Shown in pieces: positions 52,236 through 63,665 of a stretch of 64,000 bases of DNA (position 1 is its first letter; each line of letters begins with the position of its first letter). The notes beneath the pieces are model-generated. The model ran no database searches and had not been told where the DNA came from. It saw only the letters and a list, made by a program, of their open reading frames with translations. Where the stretch lies: contig JAQMRL010000006.1 of assembly GCA_035578175.1 (NCBI GenBank), positions 34,155,893 through 34,219,892 of the forward strand. The letters run 5' to 3'. The position numbers and the translations under genes are program-made. The stretch is from Catonia carolina (lineage: Eukaryota > Arthropoda > Insecta > Hemiptera > Achilidae).

Positions 52236-53574
52236 TAATTTCATAAAAAAGACAACTATTTTGAAAACGACTAATTGGGATTCATAGAGCAACGAATAAA
52301 GAAAAATTACATATTTCCAGTTTTTTAGCGCGATCAGGATCGTAGATATGAAAGAAATACAAAAGCGTAGATTCGACGAATCCCCACCTTGGCTGTTCTA
52401 GGTTTAATTGTAGCTTAATTGAATTAACCTCAGAAACCATTCAGTAAAATTAAAATCAAAGAATCATTTATGTTACTTTGCGGTTCAAATTTTCACTGAA
52501 CATATTAATTAATTTTATTAATCACTTAAGTAAAAATTGTTATAAATTTTACTCCAGATAAGGAATGCGAAAAAGAAAATATGATAATATTTCCCTTACT
52601 TCTTATGTCCTTCAATAAATAAGAAAAACAGGGGAACAAGCTAAAGTGAAATATCAATTATTAAAATTTAAAAAACCTACTACAAAAAGAGAGGAAAACC
52701 TGATACCCAAAAGGAAAATAACAAACAGTATTGTTGCACAATCAATTAAAAAGTTTTCCAACGTAGTATATTCTAAAACGAAATTAAATTTTCCGGATTT
52801 TCCGAGGGAAAAATTTTGTTATTAATTTTATTTATTGCTAAAAACTGGTGACTTAAAATTATGCAAGTTCTTGTAATAGGGGTTGATTTTTTATTGTTAT
52901 AGGCTTCAGGCATATAATAAGAAAATTCACATATAGTAACTTACATTATTTTCTCAGATAAATAAAAACGCTGTATTTATTTTATCAATTTACATAATAT
53001 ATAAACAACATGTTTGTATATAATTAGAAAAAGCTTATTAGAAATTTTACTTACACTAAATTTTAAATATAAAAGTTAAACCCAACAACACATTCTACTT
53101 TATTTTTATTAAGTTTTACCCCAAAAACCTCCGTTTTGTCATTTAATAAAGTTTTTCTTAGTCATTTTTTTATATTTTCCCGAGGGATATTATGGTTATT
53201 AACATTTTCCCTTTGTTACCACCACGTAATGTTATTACTTTATCATAATTATAGCTTATTACACCTTACTTTGAATTAGTAATTTCTTTTTTTTATATAA
53301 GTTGTACTTAACTACGTTGTTTTTTTAGAGGTAATGTAAAATATTATTCCTTAATATTGGTAAAGTTTAAAACATAAATTTTAAAATGTTGTCAGAAAAA
53401 TTTCATGTATAAAAGTTTAAATATATAAATTTAAAATTGTAGAAACAAGTTCCCAGTTGTTTCAAATTTTTTTTACAAAACTTTCATTTGTGGTCGTTCT
53501 TGGTTAGTAAGCCTACTATTACATTTCTGCATATTACCTAATTCTCTGAAATTGGTTTTTGTCCTCCTCCTTCT
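52236..53574. other. AT-rich stretch, nothing recognised
   Basis: Very AT-rich, non-coding. Confidence 0.5.
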
Positions 53575-54105
53575 CTTTTTCCTTCTTTAATATCAACACT
53601 AGGAGAGACACGCAACTGAGGTTTTATCAAAAACCAGCTTTATCTGAATGAACGTATACGGTAGTGATGTATAAATCAACAGCATATAGCAGGCGTGTTA
53701 CGAGATTCTCGGAGCTGAAATGAGGTTTTCGAGGAGTGTAAGAGATTTTGCTAGGAGACTTATTAAGGAATGATTTCATGAGAGCAGAGTAGCACTGTTG
53801 TGTAATACATAGCGCTTTTGACAGTCCATCTCTTGTATTTTTTGCGACTTGTTTGCAGCAGCAATTAAGTCATATGAACCGTTAGGAAAAAGATCTTGAT
53901 CGACATAGGATGAGATGGATTTCAGAACATATGCAGATGGTAAAACCCGTAGTGAATATGTAGGTGGGTAAGAAAGGAAAGCGGAGGCCAAGAAATCTTA
54001 GACTTTTCGACGAAACTTAGAACAGTTTATAAAAGAGACGGAATTCAAAATGTCCGTAACTAAGAAAAGATTGGCTGCTATGAAAAATTGTGAATATAAA
54101 TGAGT
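53575..54105 (+). pseudogene. LINE X-related 3' fragment
   Basis: Degenerate plus-strand pieces TRRDTQLRFYQK, LGAEMRFSRSVRDFARR and MRWISEHMQM keep the order of LINE X (TRMRFYKT, QAAEMRFLR, KKWIDHLGRM). Many stops and shifts are present; no RT box. Confidence 0.55.
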
Positions 54106-54134
54106 TTATAGTTTCTTTAGATAATCCTCTAAAA

Positions 54135-54550
54135 ATGCCCATAACAGGCAGGTGGAGTGTTAAATTAATTGCACTCGATCTGCTGGTTCCAGGGTTACAA
54201 AAAATAGTTCTGTTTCTTAACATATAGTCAGCCAATTAAATGACTGAATCATTTTTAAGAACAGAAGAGGTAGAGGAGTAAAAGACTCTAATCAGAGTTA
54301 TCTTCTCTGAGAGTAATGAATTTTACTATACAGCCAGACCCTGTGGTGAATGAAGTGAAGATGTCATTTACAGGGTGGAGAGTGAGTGTTTTTCGAAGAG
54401 CCTGGCATCACTCTTTCAAGCTCACTCTTTCAACTCAGTGAGAAATGTAATGGTAAACCACCTCATTTCTCGTTTTACATTTAGTAAAACCTCTAGAGGT
54501 TCAAAACAGCCTTTCGGCTGTTGACCTAAAAAACTCAAACAACAACAACA
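54135..54550 (+). mobile_element. SINE-like retroposon, copy i
   Basis: Well-preserved plus-strand copy from ATGCCCATAACAGGCAGG to the hairpin region CAGCC-TTTC-GGCTG and a CAAACAACAACAACA tail. A possible duplication, CCTCTAAA, lies before it (54126) and about 20 bp after the tail; weak. Confidence 0.75.
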
Positions 54551-54961
54551 TTCCTATAAAACCTCTAAATTTCAATAGTCGTCAAAATTTGTTTGTTAGT
54601 CTAATAGTGGTGGTGCGCCGATACACAGGATTTTAAAAGCTTTGCTTTTATCTGTTTTTGCTGCTTCACAGTTACTAATACAAAAGATTCCCTCAGCTTT
54701 AGACACCTCGGGACGAACCATAAAGAATCCGAACGAACAAAAGTCATTGCATAAAAGACCGGTTATGTGTAGTACTAAACTTCAACGTGTAAGGTTGTGA
54801 GAGAAGTTAAATGATTTAAGTTTAGTTTGCCATGAAGCTTAGGGACCGGAGGTGGTTGCTAAAAAGTATAAAGTGTTGCAAACTGTGGAAAATAAAAATT
54901 TTAAAATAAAAATATTAATATTTTAAAATAAAAAATTTTTTCTTCAGTAAAAATTTATTAC
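54551..54961. other. Spacer, nothing recognised
   Basis: No feature recognised between SINE copies i and j. Confidence 0.4.
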
Positions 54962-55087
54962 ATGTTGTTTAGATCACCAGACGAAAAACTGGTTTGAACC
55001 TCTAGAGGTTTTACTAAGTAAAAAGAGGGGTGAGATGGTTTACCATTGCCTTCCTGAGTGGAAAAGTATGTTTATCAGCATGCCAGG
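54962..55087 (-). mobile_element. SINE-like retroposon, copy j, 3' part
   Basis: Minus-strand SINE from CATGTTGTTTAGATCACCAG to CAGCATGCCAGG. The 5' part of the same copy resumes at 55361; about 150 bp of consensus is missing and a LINE Y 3' end sits in its place. Confidence 0.65.
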
Positions 55088-55360
55088 AGCATGCTAAGGA
55101 GGATGCAGAAGGGAATGGAAGTGATGATGAGGGTACCTCGGCCATGTCTTGAGAGGTCCAAAATACGAAATCCTTCATCTTGTCATCCAGGGAAAGATTA
55201 TGGGCAAACGATCGGTTGGAAGAAGAAGAACCTCCTGGCTACGGAACCTGCGAGAGTGGTTTAATTTGTCATCCATCGACCTATTTAGAGCTGCAGTTTC
55301 CAAGGTCAGGATTGCCATGATGCTAGCACACCTTCGTAATGGAGATGCTACATGAAGAAG
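55088..55360 (+). pseudogene. LINE Y 3' end inside SINE copy j
   Basis: Plus-strand pieces RGPKYEILHLVIQGKI, GKRSVGRRRTSWLRNLR and LFRAAVSKVRIAMMLAHLR (frame 55149-55355) match the last 70 codons of LINE Y and the fragment at 38985-39425 even more closely. It ends with stop and GAAGAAGAG, a tail remnant. It is a very short 5'-truncated insertion, with loss of part of the target SINE. Confidence 0.75.
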
Positions 55361-55508
55361 AGACACCTCTGCCTCTTCCGTTCTTAAATGATTCAGTCAT
55401 TTAATTCGCTGACCATGTGATAAGAAACAGAACTATTTATTTTAGCCCAGCGACGAACAGATTGAGTGTAAATAATTTGACTCTCAACATGTCTGTTATG
55501 GGCAGGAG
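55361..55508 (-). mobile_element. SINE-like retroposon, copy j, 5' part
   Basis: Continues the SINE from ACACCTCTGCCTCTTC to GTCTGTTATGGGCAGG. Confidence 0.65.
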
Positions 55509-57159
55509 ATGTATTCTAGAAAAATGATAAAAAATAAGGTGATAAAACAATTATGAAAGAATTGTAATTTTTTTGGTAATGTTCTTGTTCACTGTAATTT
55601 AAGGTGTTTAAACTACATTAAGGGGGTTCTAAAAGTATTCGTAATAGGAGATCTAAAAACAATAAATCGTATGGTGTTCATAAAATAACTAGGTTTTCTA
55701 TCTGCGTTTATTATTCACGACAAATAAGTAAAAATAAAACGTTAGAAATGAAATGCGAAATTTGATTCCGTTTTGAAAATTAATTTTTCTTATTTCTTCA
55801 ATTCTGTCACTCCTTGTCATTGTCATTGGCTTCCCTCTCTTTGGATTCCTTCATTAAAATTCTAATAAATGTTCTGAATTTGTAATTCGTAGTTATGCAA
55901 AGTACAATTCGTCTTGAATGTCAAATAACGTCATCGACTTTTACTCTTTATTCATCATTTCTGCCAATTCCTTCTCTTCTCCCTTTTCCACCGGAATATA
56001 TTCAAAGAATAAGATATTTTCATTTCGTAACGTCATTTCATAATACTGTCGATAAAACCCTACCGAATAAAATTCTGAATTCTATTCAAATCTTCTTTCG
56101 TTTTTCCTTTATGCATATACATGAATTTTATACATAATCTATGTTTCATTCTTTCGAATTAATTCGAATTTTTCGTTATAACTTAAGTAAATTAAATTTG
56201 TCTTTTCATAATATGTGTTGGAGATTATTTCCATCACAAATTTCATAGGGATTTTCTAATTTTTTATTAATCTTAGATTTGTTACTACATTCCCTTGTTA
56301 TATATGAATTTATAAGGAAGGAAAGTAGATCTATTATTTCATTTCGATTTTTCGGAAGCAAATTTTCACCGGTTACACACGTTTCAGATCCCCTGAACCC
56401 AAAAACATATTTTTAGCGAATGATTTTTGTGTGCACAAAATATTGTGTGAACAAAGTTGTGTACAAAGTTTAAACTTGGACTTAAGTTAGGTATCACTAC
56501 AGGACTCAAGCAATATCAACTTTTTTTTAATATTGTCGTGTAAAACTTTGCTGGAAAGTTTATCAAATTTTAAAATGATATTTGTATACGGTTTTCGTTA
56601 TCAGGATTTTAATTGGACGTTCCATAAGTGACATACTATTTCCTTTAATGGACGCCATTTTGGATGCGTCAATTTTTTTAAAATCACCAAAATGTTGAAG
56701 ATTTATTATTATGATTATTATTATACCTTTAATATTATGTACTGCACAACAAATTTTTATATTTTCTTAATATTGGGATTGAAACCCATGACCCTCAGTT
56801 TAGTATTTCCGAAATATGTTAAAAAAAATTGGAACAGACGTGAATTTTAGGATTAACATAAGTAATTGTCTACTTTATTATTAACCTACTTATTACAATA
56901 CTACAATAAAATGAAGCATTACTTCAGCTTTCTCATGCAATTCTCACCATATCTTATACCGCTTCTATGAACGCATTATATCACTTAAGTCAGTTTTGGT
57001 TTGTCTTTACTTCGTTCTTGGGTTCCTTCAATTTCTGTTCCCAGTACGTGTAAATCTTTCTTTCAGATCTTTTCTGCCTTTTCTCACCTGAATAAACCCT
57101 AGTCGGGAGTTTTCTTGTTTTAACAAGTAGTTGTTCATTTTTGTCGTAAATAACTTGCT
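55509..57159. other. AT-rich stretch, nothing recognised
   Basis: Non-coding AT-rich sequence; short frames such as 55895-56137 show nothing. Confidence 0.5.
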
Positions 57160-57700
57160 TGTATTTTAAGGATTTTTCTTTTAGGTCCTTTATTGTTAGT
57201 TCAATTTCAGTTAAATCTTCTTTAATTTCATGTGTCCACTAGATGTTGAAGTTTTTGGAGTTATACAGTTTTCCACTATCTTTCTTGCTATTCTCTTTTC
57301 TGGTGTTCTGAGTATATATCCAAAGAAAGAGATCCTCTTTTTTTTCATCGCATCTGTGATGGGTTCTACTTCCTTGTAGATCTGTTTGTTCGTAAGCAGC
57401 ATATGTTGCCCATTAACTGTATTCTTTTTATTGACACAAGTTCTTAAGATTCTTTTTCTCTATTTTTCTGATGTCTTCAGATTTTCCTCGACTACTGTGG
57501 TTAAAGATAGTTTTCCCACTGTATAGTTCTTGAGATCTAAGTTTAGTTTTGGTATGTTTTAACTTAGTTTGAATAAAGAGGCATTTCTTATTACACGGTT
57601 TTTTGCGATTTGCTATCCTCTAGAGAGTCTGGTTATTCTGTCTTTCCACGCCTCCTTTTCATTTAAGCTATAGTTTATGTTTTTTCCCAGGTATTACGCC
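57160..57700 (-). pseudogene. LINE Z 3' fragment
   Basis: Minus-strand frame 57211-57402 codes EVEPITDAMKKKRISFFGYI and LRTPEKRIARKIVE. Downstream pieces (IKEDLTEIELTIKDLKEK and a basic RQKRSERK stretch) continue to about 57000 in broken frames. These match the exemplar at 32645-33330 (DIEPITVAIRKKRVSYFGHI). No RT box; 5'-truncated. Confidence 0.65.
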
Positions 57701-57784
57701 GTATCTTTATTAGCCTATATAATTCAGTACATTTGTAATTGAATACAACGTAATTTTCTAAGTAATCTGTGAACAACTTGTTTT

Positions 57785-57990
57785 TATTATCTTCAGTTAA
57801 ATTGGTTTAAGATATTAGAAAAGTTTTTCTTTTTTGTTTTACGTCCAACTTTGTGCCTATTTATGCTAATAAAGACGATAAAAGGTGATAGATGAAAATG
57901 AGTCATGAAACATGCCCGAACTGACCGAGAATCGAAATCGGGACCCTTGGTGTAGAAGCCAGTTCTGTTAACCACTACACCTAGGACCAA
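57785..57990 (-). repeat. tRNA-derived SINE, second family
   Basis: The minus strand starts TTGGTCCTAGGTGTAGTGGT and has A box TAGTGGTTAAC and B-box-like ATTTCGATTCTC, about 40 bp apart, as in a tRNA promoter. A non-tRNA body follows and it ends near GGACGTAAAAC with an A-rich tail. It is a retroposon and not a tRNA gene. The head differs from the SINE at 12-180. Confidence 0.7.
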
Positions 57991-58917
57991 TTATAAGATT
58001 CATGTTGTTTATCGTACGATTTTTATTTAATTATTTAAATAATTAGTCATATTTTTATTGAATCAAAGGCGACTGAAAAACTATTTTTTAGACATATTAA
58101 ATAAAGAAGGAATGGTGAAATTTTTTTAATCTTTCCATTTGTTACAGTCCGACAATTTACAATAAAGTAGGTAGTTTCAATAACGAAGTTATATTATGTT
58201 ATTACAAATATCTGTTGAAATTTCACTGAATGCTTTCGGGAAGAATTGTTGAAACGGCTATGGTAGAAGCAGACTACTATTGAAAACGGGAAGAAATACT
58301 GAGAAATGTCTTCCCGTTCAGAAATGCGGGACGGAACAACGGGGCGACGCACTAAACCTACACATTGCTCTATCTGGCTGAAATGCTACTACCATGCTAC
58401 AGGGATCTCTGTTCAACATTGTTATTACTCTACCGACGGTAGCAGCAGATATTGCCTGTGATATATTGCTTGCAAAATGAAAAGGTTATTGAAATATTGT
58501 GCTTGAAATTGGTTTCTTTTTGATTATTTTACCAAAGAAGGAAGGCAAACACAAAAAATGGAGGAAGAAACGAACAACCACATCACTATACCAATAAATT
58601 TATCTTTTATACCTCTCTTTCATTTCGTTCATACTGTATTTATTTTTATACTTCATGTCAATTTCCTTCAAGTGAAAGCTCGTCCTTGTATTTTTTATTT
58701 CAATTTTAATAATCTCTTACAATAGACTTGTAATCCAAATTAAATGTGTGTCACTAATAAAAATTGATATTGTAATGTTTACAAATAAATAATTTTTAAT
58801 TTTTCTAAAATTCTTGTTCACATAAATTTCGGAAATACATTCACGATACATGGTTTTCTTCTCTAGTTTGACAAATTTCCTTCTTCTGTCTCTAAAGCAT
58901 TGAAACTTGTGTGTAGT
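57991..58917. other. AT-rich stretch, nothing recognised
   Basis: Non-coding; no repeat relation seen. Confidence 0.5.
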
Positions 58918-59065
58918 AAATAAAAATTCTAGTGTGAAACTCTTACACGACTTTCTCTTGCCAATGTAAATAATTAACAATATAACCTACGTTTAATCAA
59001 TGTGAATGAAAAAGGAAATCTAATTTTTTACCGTGACTGAATGATGCAAAATAATATGCAATTTC
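58918..59065 (+). repeat. Dispersed repeat R, copy 3
   Basis: AAATTCTAGTGTGAAACTCT, TACACGACTTTCTCTTGCC, AATGTAAAT and AACAATATAACC match copies 1 and 2; similarity to copy 1 extends to GAATGATGCAAA. Confidence 0.5.
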
Positions 59066-59233
59066 TTTGTGACTTAAAAAAACACAGGAAATCAAATAAT
59101 GATTATTTCACATCAAACTTAAAAATGTGTTGTTTTTTAACTCTAATTTTTTGTATCTTACCCTTTTTTCGGAAACTAGAGGTGATGCAGTACTGGAACT
59201 AATACATTCGATTTTTCAAGTCAAAAGCCATAG

Positions 59234-59905
59234 TGTAACACTTATCTCTAAGGTCCGTTTTGGGATCTGAGTAAGTTAAAAATAACTAACACACCGAAAT
59301 TCAAAATTAAAAGTATTTATTATAACTAAAAATTACAATTTATGAAGTGAATAAAATCAACAAGTAAATTACAATTAAATTAATAAACAAAAATTAATTA
59401 TAATTAATTAATACAATAAACAACCAATTAACTTAAATACTACTTACAAAATATACAGAAATAACATTTAATAATTCACAGTAACGTCGACATTTTCTAA
59501 CGTACACTAACATTTTCTAACGGTATGCACCATGGAATTCGCTCACTCGATAATAGACAAAACGTAAACTGAAACTAGACCGTAAATAAACCGACGCTTA
59601 CATAGGTGGGCTAATGGAAAGTTCGAGAAAAGACAGAGATTTTCGACATAATAAAATACAAACTCCTTCTGACGGGTTCTGGATAAATTTTAACAACTGT
59701 AAACAAATTTGGATTGAGTAGAAGGTGTTACAAAAAGGCCAATTATCTAAAAAGGCGCTCGGCTCTCACGATTTATAATACACATAATATTTCTAACTAA
59801 TTCTCGGAAACCCCTATTTATTACTCATATCATTTACGTTAACATTTTTAAACTCTCGGTCATTCTCGAACACTCTTTCTTTTCCGATATTGTCACAATA
59901 TTAAA
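59234..59905. repeat. Dispersed repeat P, possible solo LTR
   Basis: Begins TGTAACACTTA, shares GGTCCGTTTTGGGATCTG and the following 70 bp with 34297-34410 and 26018-26075, and could end at ATTGTCACA near 59900. TG...CA ends and recurring copies suggest an LTR, but no target duplication was found and the right boundary is uncertain. Confidence 0.35.
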
Positions 59906-60235
59906 TTTACCCATTAATTGTAGCCTTAGAAATTTCAGTATTGCTTAATTTTTCACAGTGCTGAAATGCGGGTAAAACATTTCGCAAGGTGTAAAGACAA
60001 TGAAGTAATTTCGGACTAATGTTTATACGAAATGTTTTTCTTACATCTAGCTCTAGAAACAGATCCCTAGAGATTACTGCACAGTTTTGAATCACCTGTA
60101 TAAGTACGAAAACCCTCACTGACTGACTCACTCGCTTTTTGCTTAATCTTTAACTTCTCAATCACTTAGAAAGGTAAGGTTAGGAATAGTTATTGCTTAG
60201 GGGGTTACCCTAAAGCATTACGTATTTTTTCTATA
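59906..60235. other. Spacer, nothing recognised
   Basis: No recognised feature; the 74-residue minus-strand frame has no domain. Confidence 0.4.
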
Positions 60236-60468
60236 CTACCGAAGAGAACTTTACGGCCACCGGATCCCGATGAAGCAGCCATCGACGCACTACTGCGAGA
60301 AAAGAAGATGAAATGTTTACTGGACGACACGCAGTATCGCCCACTTCCTCTACCGCCACGCCGACTACGATTGACTCTTCTCGTCTAGACGACCACCACT
60401 AAAACAGCCTTTTTCAGGGCCCCAAACATTATGGTTTCCTCACTTAATGTCGCCATCCGGTGCAGCTA
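60236..60468 (+). mobile_element. Histone-stem-loop element, locus L4 (3' fragment)
   Basis: Plus-strand fragment related to L2. It codes PDEAAIDALLREKKM, LLDDTQ and PPRRLRLTLLV, then a stop (TAG, 60386) where L2 has a sense codon, followed by GACGACCACCACT as in L2. Next come the stem-loop at 60406-60421 and the tail CACTTAATGTCGCCATCCGG ending near 60465. The 5' part is absent. Confidence 0.6.
60406..60421 (+). terminator. Histone-type 3' stem-loop (L4)
   Basis: Stem AGCCTT / AGGGCC, loop TTTC, followed by CCAAA. The outermost pair is A-C; the others pair, one as T-G. Confidence 0.55.
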
Positions 60469-62047
60469 TATAAATCTATATAAAAAGCAATCAGGAAACG
60501 ACATTTAATTTGTAGCATTTTGGTAATGGTAACTCACCTACTGATATTACATTGACTGTAGTTAAAATTACCTGGTGTATTTAAATATGTACGCAATTTG
60601 TTCTTACAGTGATAATTTCGATAAAGAATCTCCAAGATTTTTCTAAGTGATCAATATCGCTTTTTAATTTTTTAAACTGGTAATGTTTTTAGATTGAGCT
60701 GCGGCATTAATATTTCATAATTTTCGTAAAGTTAAATATTAAAACATTTAGGCTTAATGAAAACTTAAGACTGTGTTATTGAACCAACGAAAGAGAAATG
60801 AACGAAAATAAAACGCAGGAAGTAATGTTAAAGGAACCGATTTTAAAATGGCTGAAAAGAGGGTGATGGGAGGAGGAAGTGAATGAAGAAATTCTGATAT
60901 AGAATAATAATATCTCAGAACCAGAAATGGTGACTTGTCCAAATTGCGCTTCTACAACTCCGTCAAAGTAAGCTGGAGGGTGGCGGTAACGCTTTAAAAT
61001 GGAAATAGCTGTCTTCACTAGCTTTCCCTGTATTTGCATTTCAAAAAGAATCTACCCCAGGCTCAATTTATTCACCAGAATAGAGAGTATAGTATGAAAG
61101 TACTCACTCTATTTTCCTACTCGTACACACATCCAGATACTGCACACAGAAACATATAAAGCCCAAGTAAAATCTATAGGAGGATCATGAAGTTCGAAAT
61201 ACTAACTGTATTATTCTAAAATACAGAAAAGTTCGTTAAGATTTTTTTACTACAAAGAAATTAAAATGTATGCAGATTAAATCTGTTAATTTATTCATAT
61301 TTATAAAAGTCTTTGAATAATAATAACAATTTGAAAGAGTAATAATAGGGTCAAAGTTATATTTATGTAACTTTCATGTTCAACTTTGAAAATGGTAAGT
61401 TGAACTTAAACAAGAGCAATCAAAATTTCTTCTTCAAAAGTTTGTTTTCTGCATTCAGTATTTTATTTAAATATTATAAAGTTTCTTTCTGCTAATATTA
61501 TCAAATTATTTTCCAAGTTTATAAATTTAAATAATAGTTTGGGTACTTAATAACATGCAATTAAAATATTCTCTTTTAAAAAACTGTATTATTATTATTG
61601 TTGTTGTTTTTAATAATTATGTAAATTTTGAAGTTAATATAGTGTATAGCAATAAAAGTTTTATGTTTAAGTTTTATTATGAATTTCTTCCAACAGTGAT
61701 TCCGTAGTGATTTCTATGTACGGTAAGATAAACGTTGCATCGTCAAAATGTACGTCCCTTAACGGAGTACATTTCTTCTTTTTGTTAAGTAGGTACTTGG
61801 GTAGAAGTAATTTATGGAAAATTATAAAAATTATTTCAAGTGGATCAACCTAAAGTATTTTGATACTTTCATCCTACTATAATTTGTACAAATGGAACTG
61901 GTATGAGGCGATATACTATGACAAATAGAGGAAAAATAATGTTTTGACAATAATAGCTTTTGACAGGTGCAATTTATTCCCACAAAGCCCGGGCGCATAC
62001 ACGACCACTTGTGGCCGCCACCAGTGGCCGTTTGTCGCCACAAGTTG
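60469..62047. other. AT-rich stretch, nothing recognised
   Basis: Mostly AT-rich. At 62009-62045 lies an inverted repeat ACTTGTGGC ... GCCACAAGT just before the repeat mosaic. Confidence 0.5.
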
Positions 62048-62450
62048 TCGGCTACATCACAAACCGTCGTATCTGAAAATCGTGTTTTTCTAGGAAAGCC
62101 GTTTGAGTTTTGCGTTAAGTTCTCGATCCTACATATCAGCAATTCTTTACAATAAAACCGTAATCATTGCTTTAAATAATCAACAAAACAATGTATTTCT
62201 TTAATATTTAGGCCTATATGATATAAATGTAAGTTATTGGATTTTCATCAATAATGTATAAATTGTCGAGTTACGACAGTAAGTGATTTACGGCAACATA
62301 TTATGTAATATAAACAAATGACGTACCTCTACAGATTAAAGTATCCTGATCGAAAATGATTACTAACAAATACAAGATGATTACTGTTTTTTTTTATAAA
62401 TTCTACATTAAATTAGACAACGCTATACATATATTTTGTGCATGTAATAT
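62048..62450 (+). repeat. Right-end repeat unit A, copy 1
   Basis: Starts GTCGGCTACATCAC and includes CGAGTTACGACAGTAAGTG and AACAAATACAAGATGATTAC. A second copy begins at 63281, 1233 bp away. Confidence 0.7.
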
Positions 62451-62857
62451 TTTCGAAAACGAATAGAAAAAAGACATTTTGTTAGTTCACAGACAGACAA
62501 TCGAGAGGCCATCTTTTTGTCACGCCCTAACTATGCGCGATATAGCCGAATGGGCGGTACGATTCTACCGGATATTTTTGCTTAAAAAGATATATTTTTA
62601 AATGTATATAGGATTTGTTACAAATTTTAACGTCTTTTTTATTTATAACATAAATATATTTGAAGCTCAATCAAGCAAAGGTAGCTGAGATAGCTAATAA
62701 AAATAGTGTGGCCATCTTGTTGCTCCGCTACCGACATGACCCTACGTACACTAAAATATTTGTCATTTTATTAATTTTTTAAAACCCAGGTATTAAAATC
62801 GAAATTTCATTAAATATTTAGGATAATCTAAGCAAGGAACAATATTTTGTGTTCACT
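62451..62857 (+). repeat. Right-end repeat unit B, copy 1
   Basis: Contains TTTTCGAAAACGAA, AACTATGCGCGATA, CCGAATGGGCGGTAC, a TTTGAAGCTCAATC block and GTGGCCATCTTGTTG. The next copy follows at a period of about 416 bp. Confidence 0.7.
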
Positions 62858-63280
62858 TCAAATAACATTTTCGAAAACGAAAAGAAAAAAGTCTTTTGTT
62901 AGACACGAACAGACGACAGGGAGGCCATCTTGTTCGGAGAGCCTAACTATGCGCGATAAAGCCGAATGGGCGGTACCATCTCACCAGACATTTTTGCTTG
63001 AAAACAATATTAATTTTTAAATGTACATAGAATTTATTATTTAAATACATTTTTATTTTAAAGTTTTTTTTTCATAACATACATATATTTGAAGTTTAAT
63101 CGAGCAAAGTTAGCTCTAAAATACCGAATAGGCGTCGAGAGGCCAATCTTGTTGCCCCGACCTATCGACGTGACCCTACATACACTGAAATGTCTGTCAT
63201 TTTATTAATTTTTTCTTAACGTAGGTATTAAAATCTAAATTTTATTAAAAATTTAGGGTAATCTAAGCAGGGTTATATAT
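62858..63280 (+). repeat. Right-end repeat unit B, copy 2
   Basis: Repeats the order of unit B copy 1 (AACTATGCGCGATA at about 62944, CCGAATGGGCGGTAC after it) with scattered substitutions. Confidence 0.7.
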
Positions 63281-63665
63281 CGTCGGCTACATCACGAACC
63301 GTTGTATCTGAAAATCATGTTTTTCTAAGAGAGCCGTTTGAAGTTTTGCGTTCTACATCCTACATCTCATCAATTCTTTACAGTAAAACCGTAATCATTG
63401 TTTTAATAATCAATAAAAGACTGTATTTCTTCATTGATTTTTTTCAATAATGTATAATTTGACGAGTTACGACAGTCGTGATTTACGGCAACACATTATG
63501 TAATATAACAAATGACGTATCTCTACAGACTCTACAGATTAAAGTATTCTGATTGAAAATGAATACTAACAAATACATGATGATTACTATTTTTTTTTTT
63601 TTTATTAATTCTACATTAATTTAGACAACGCTATACAAATGCGATACATATATTTTGTGCATGGA
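63281..63665 (+). repeat. Right-end repeat unit A, copy 2
   Basis: GTCGGCTACATCACGAACCG, ACGAGTTACGACAGT and CTAACAAATACATGATGATT match copy 1 closely. Confidence 0.7.

Noticed and set aside
57910..57990. A minus-strand tRNA gene
   Set aside because: Same reasoning: tRNA-like boxes lead into a retroposon body and A-rich tail.
62048..63665. A CRISPR-like array
   Set aside because: Repeat units are about 400 bp, diverged and without short regular spacers; this is eukaryotic tandem repeat DNA.
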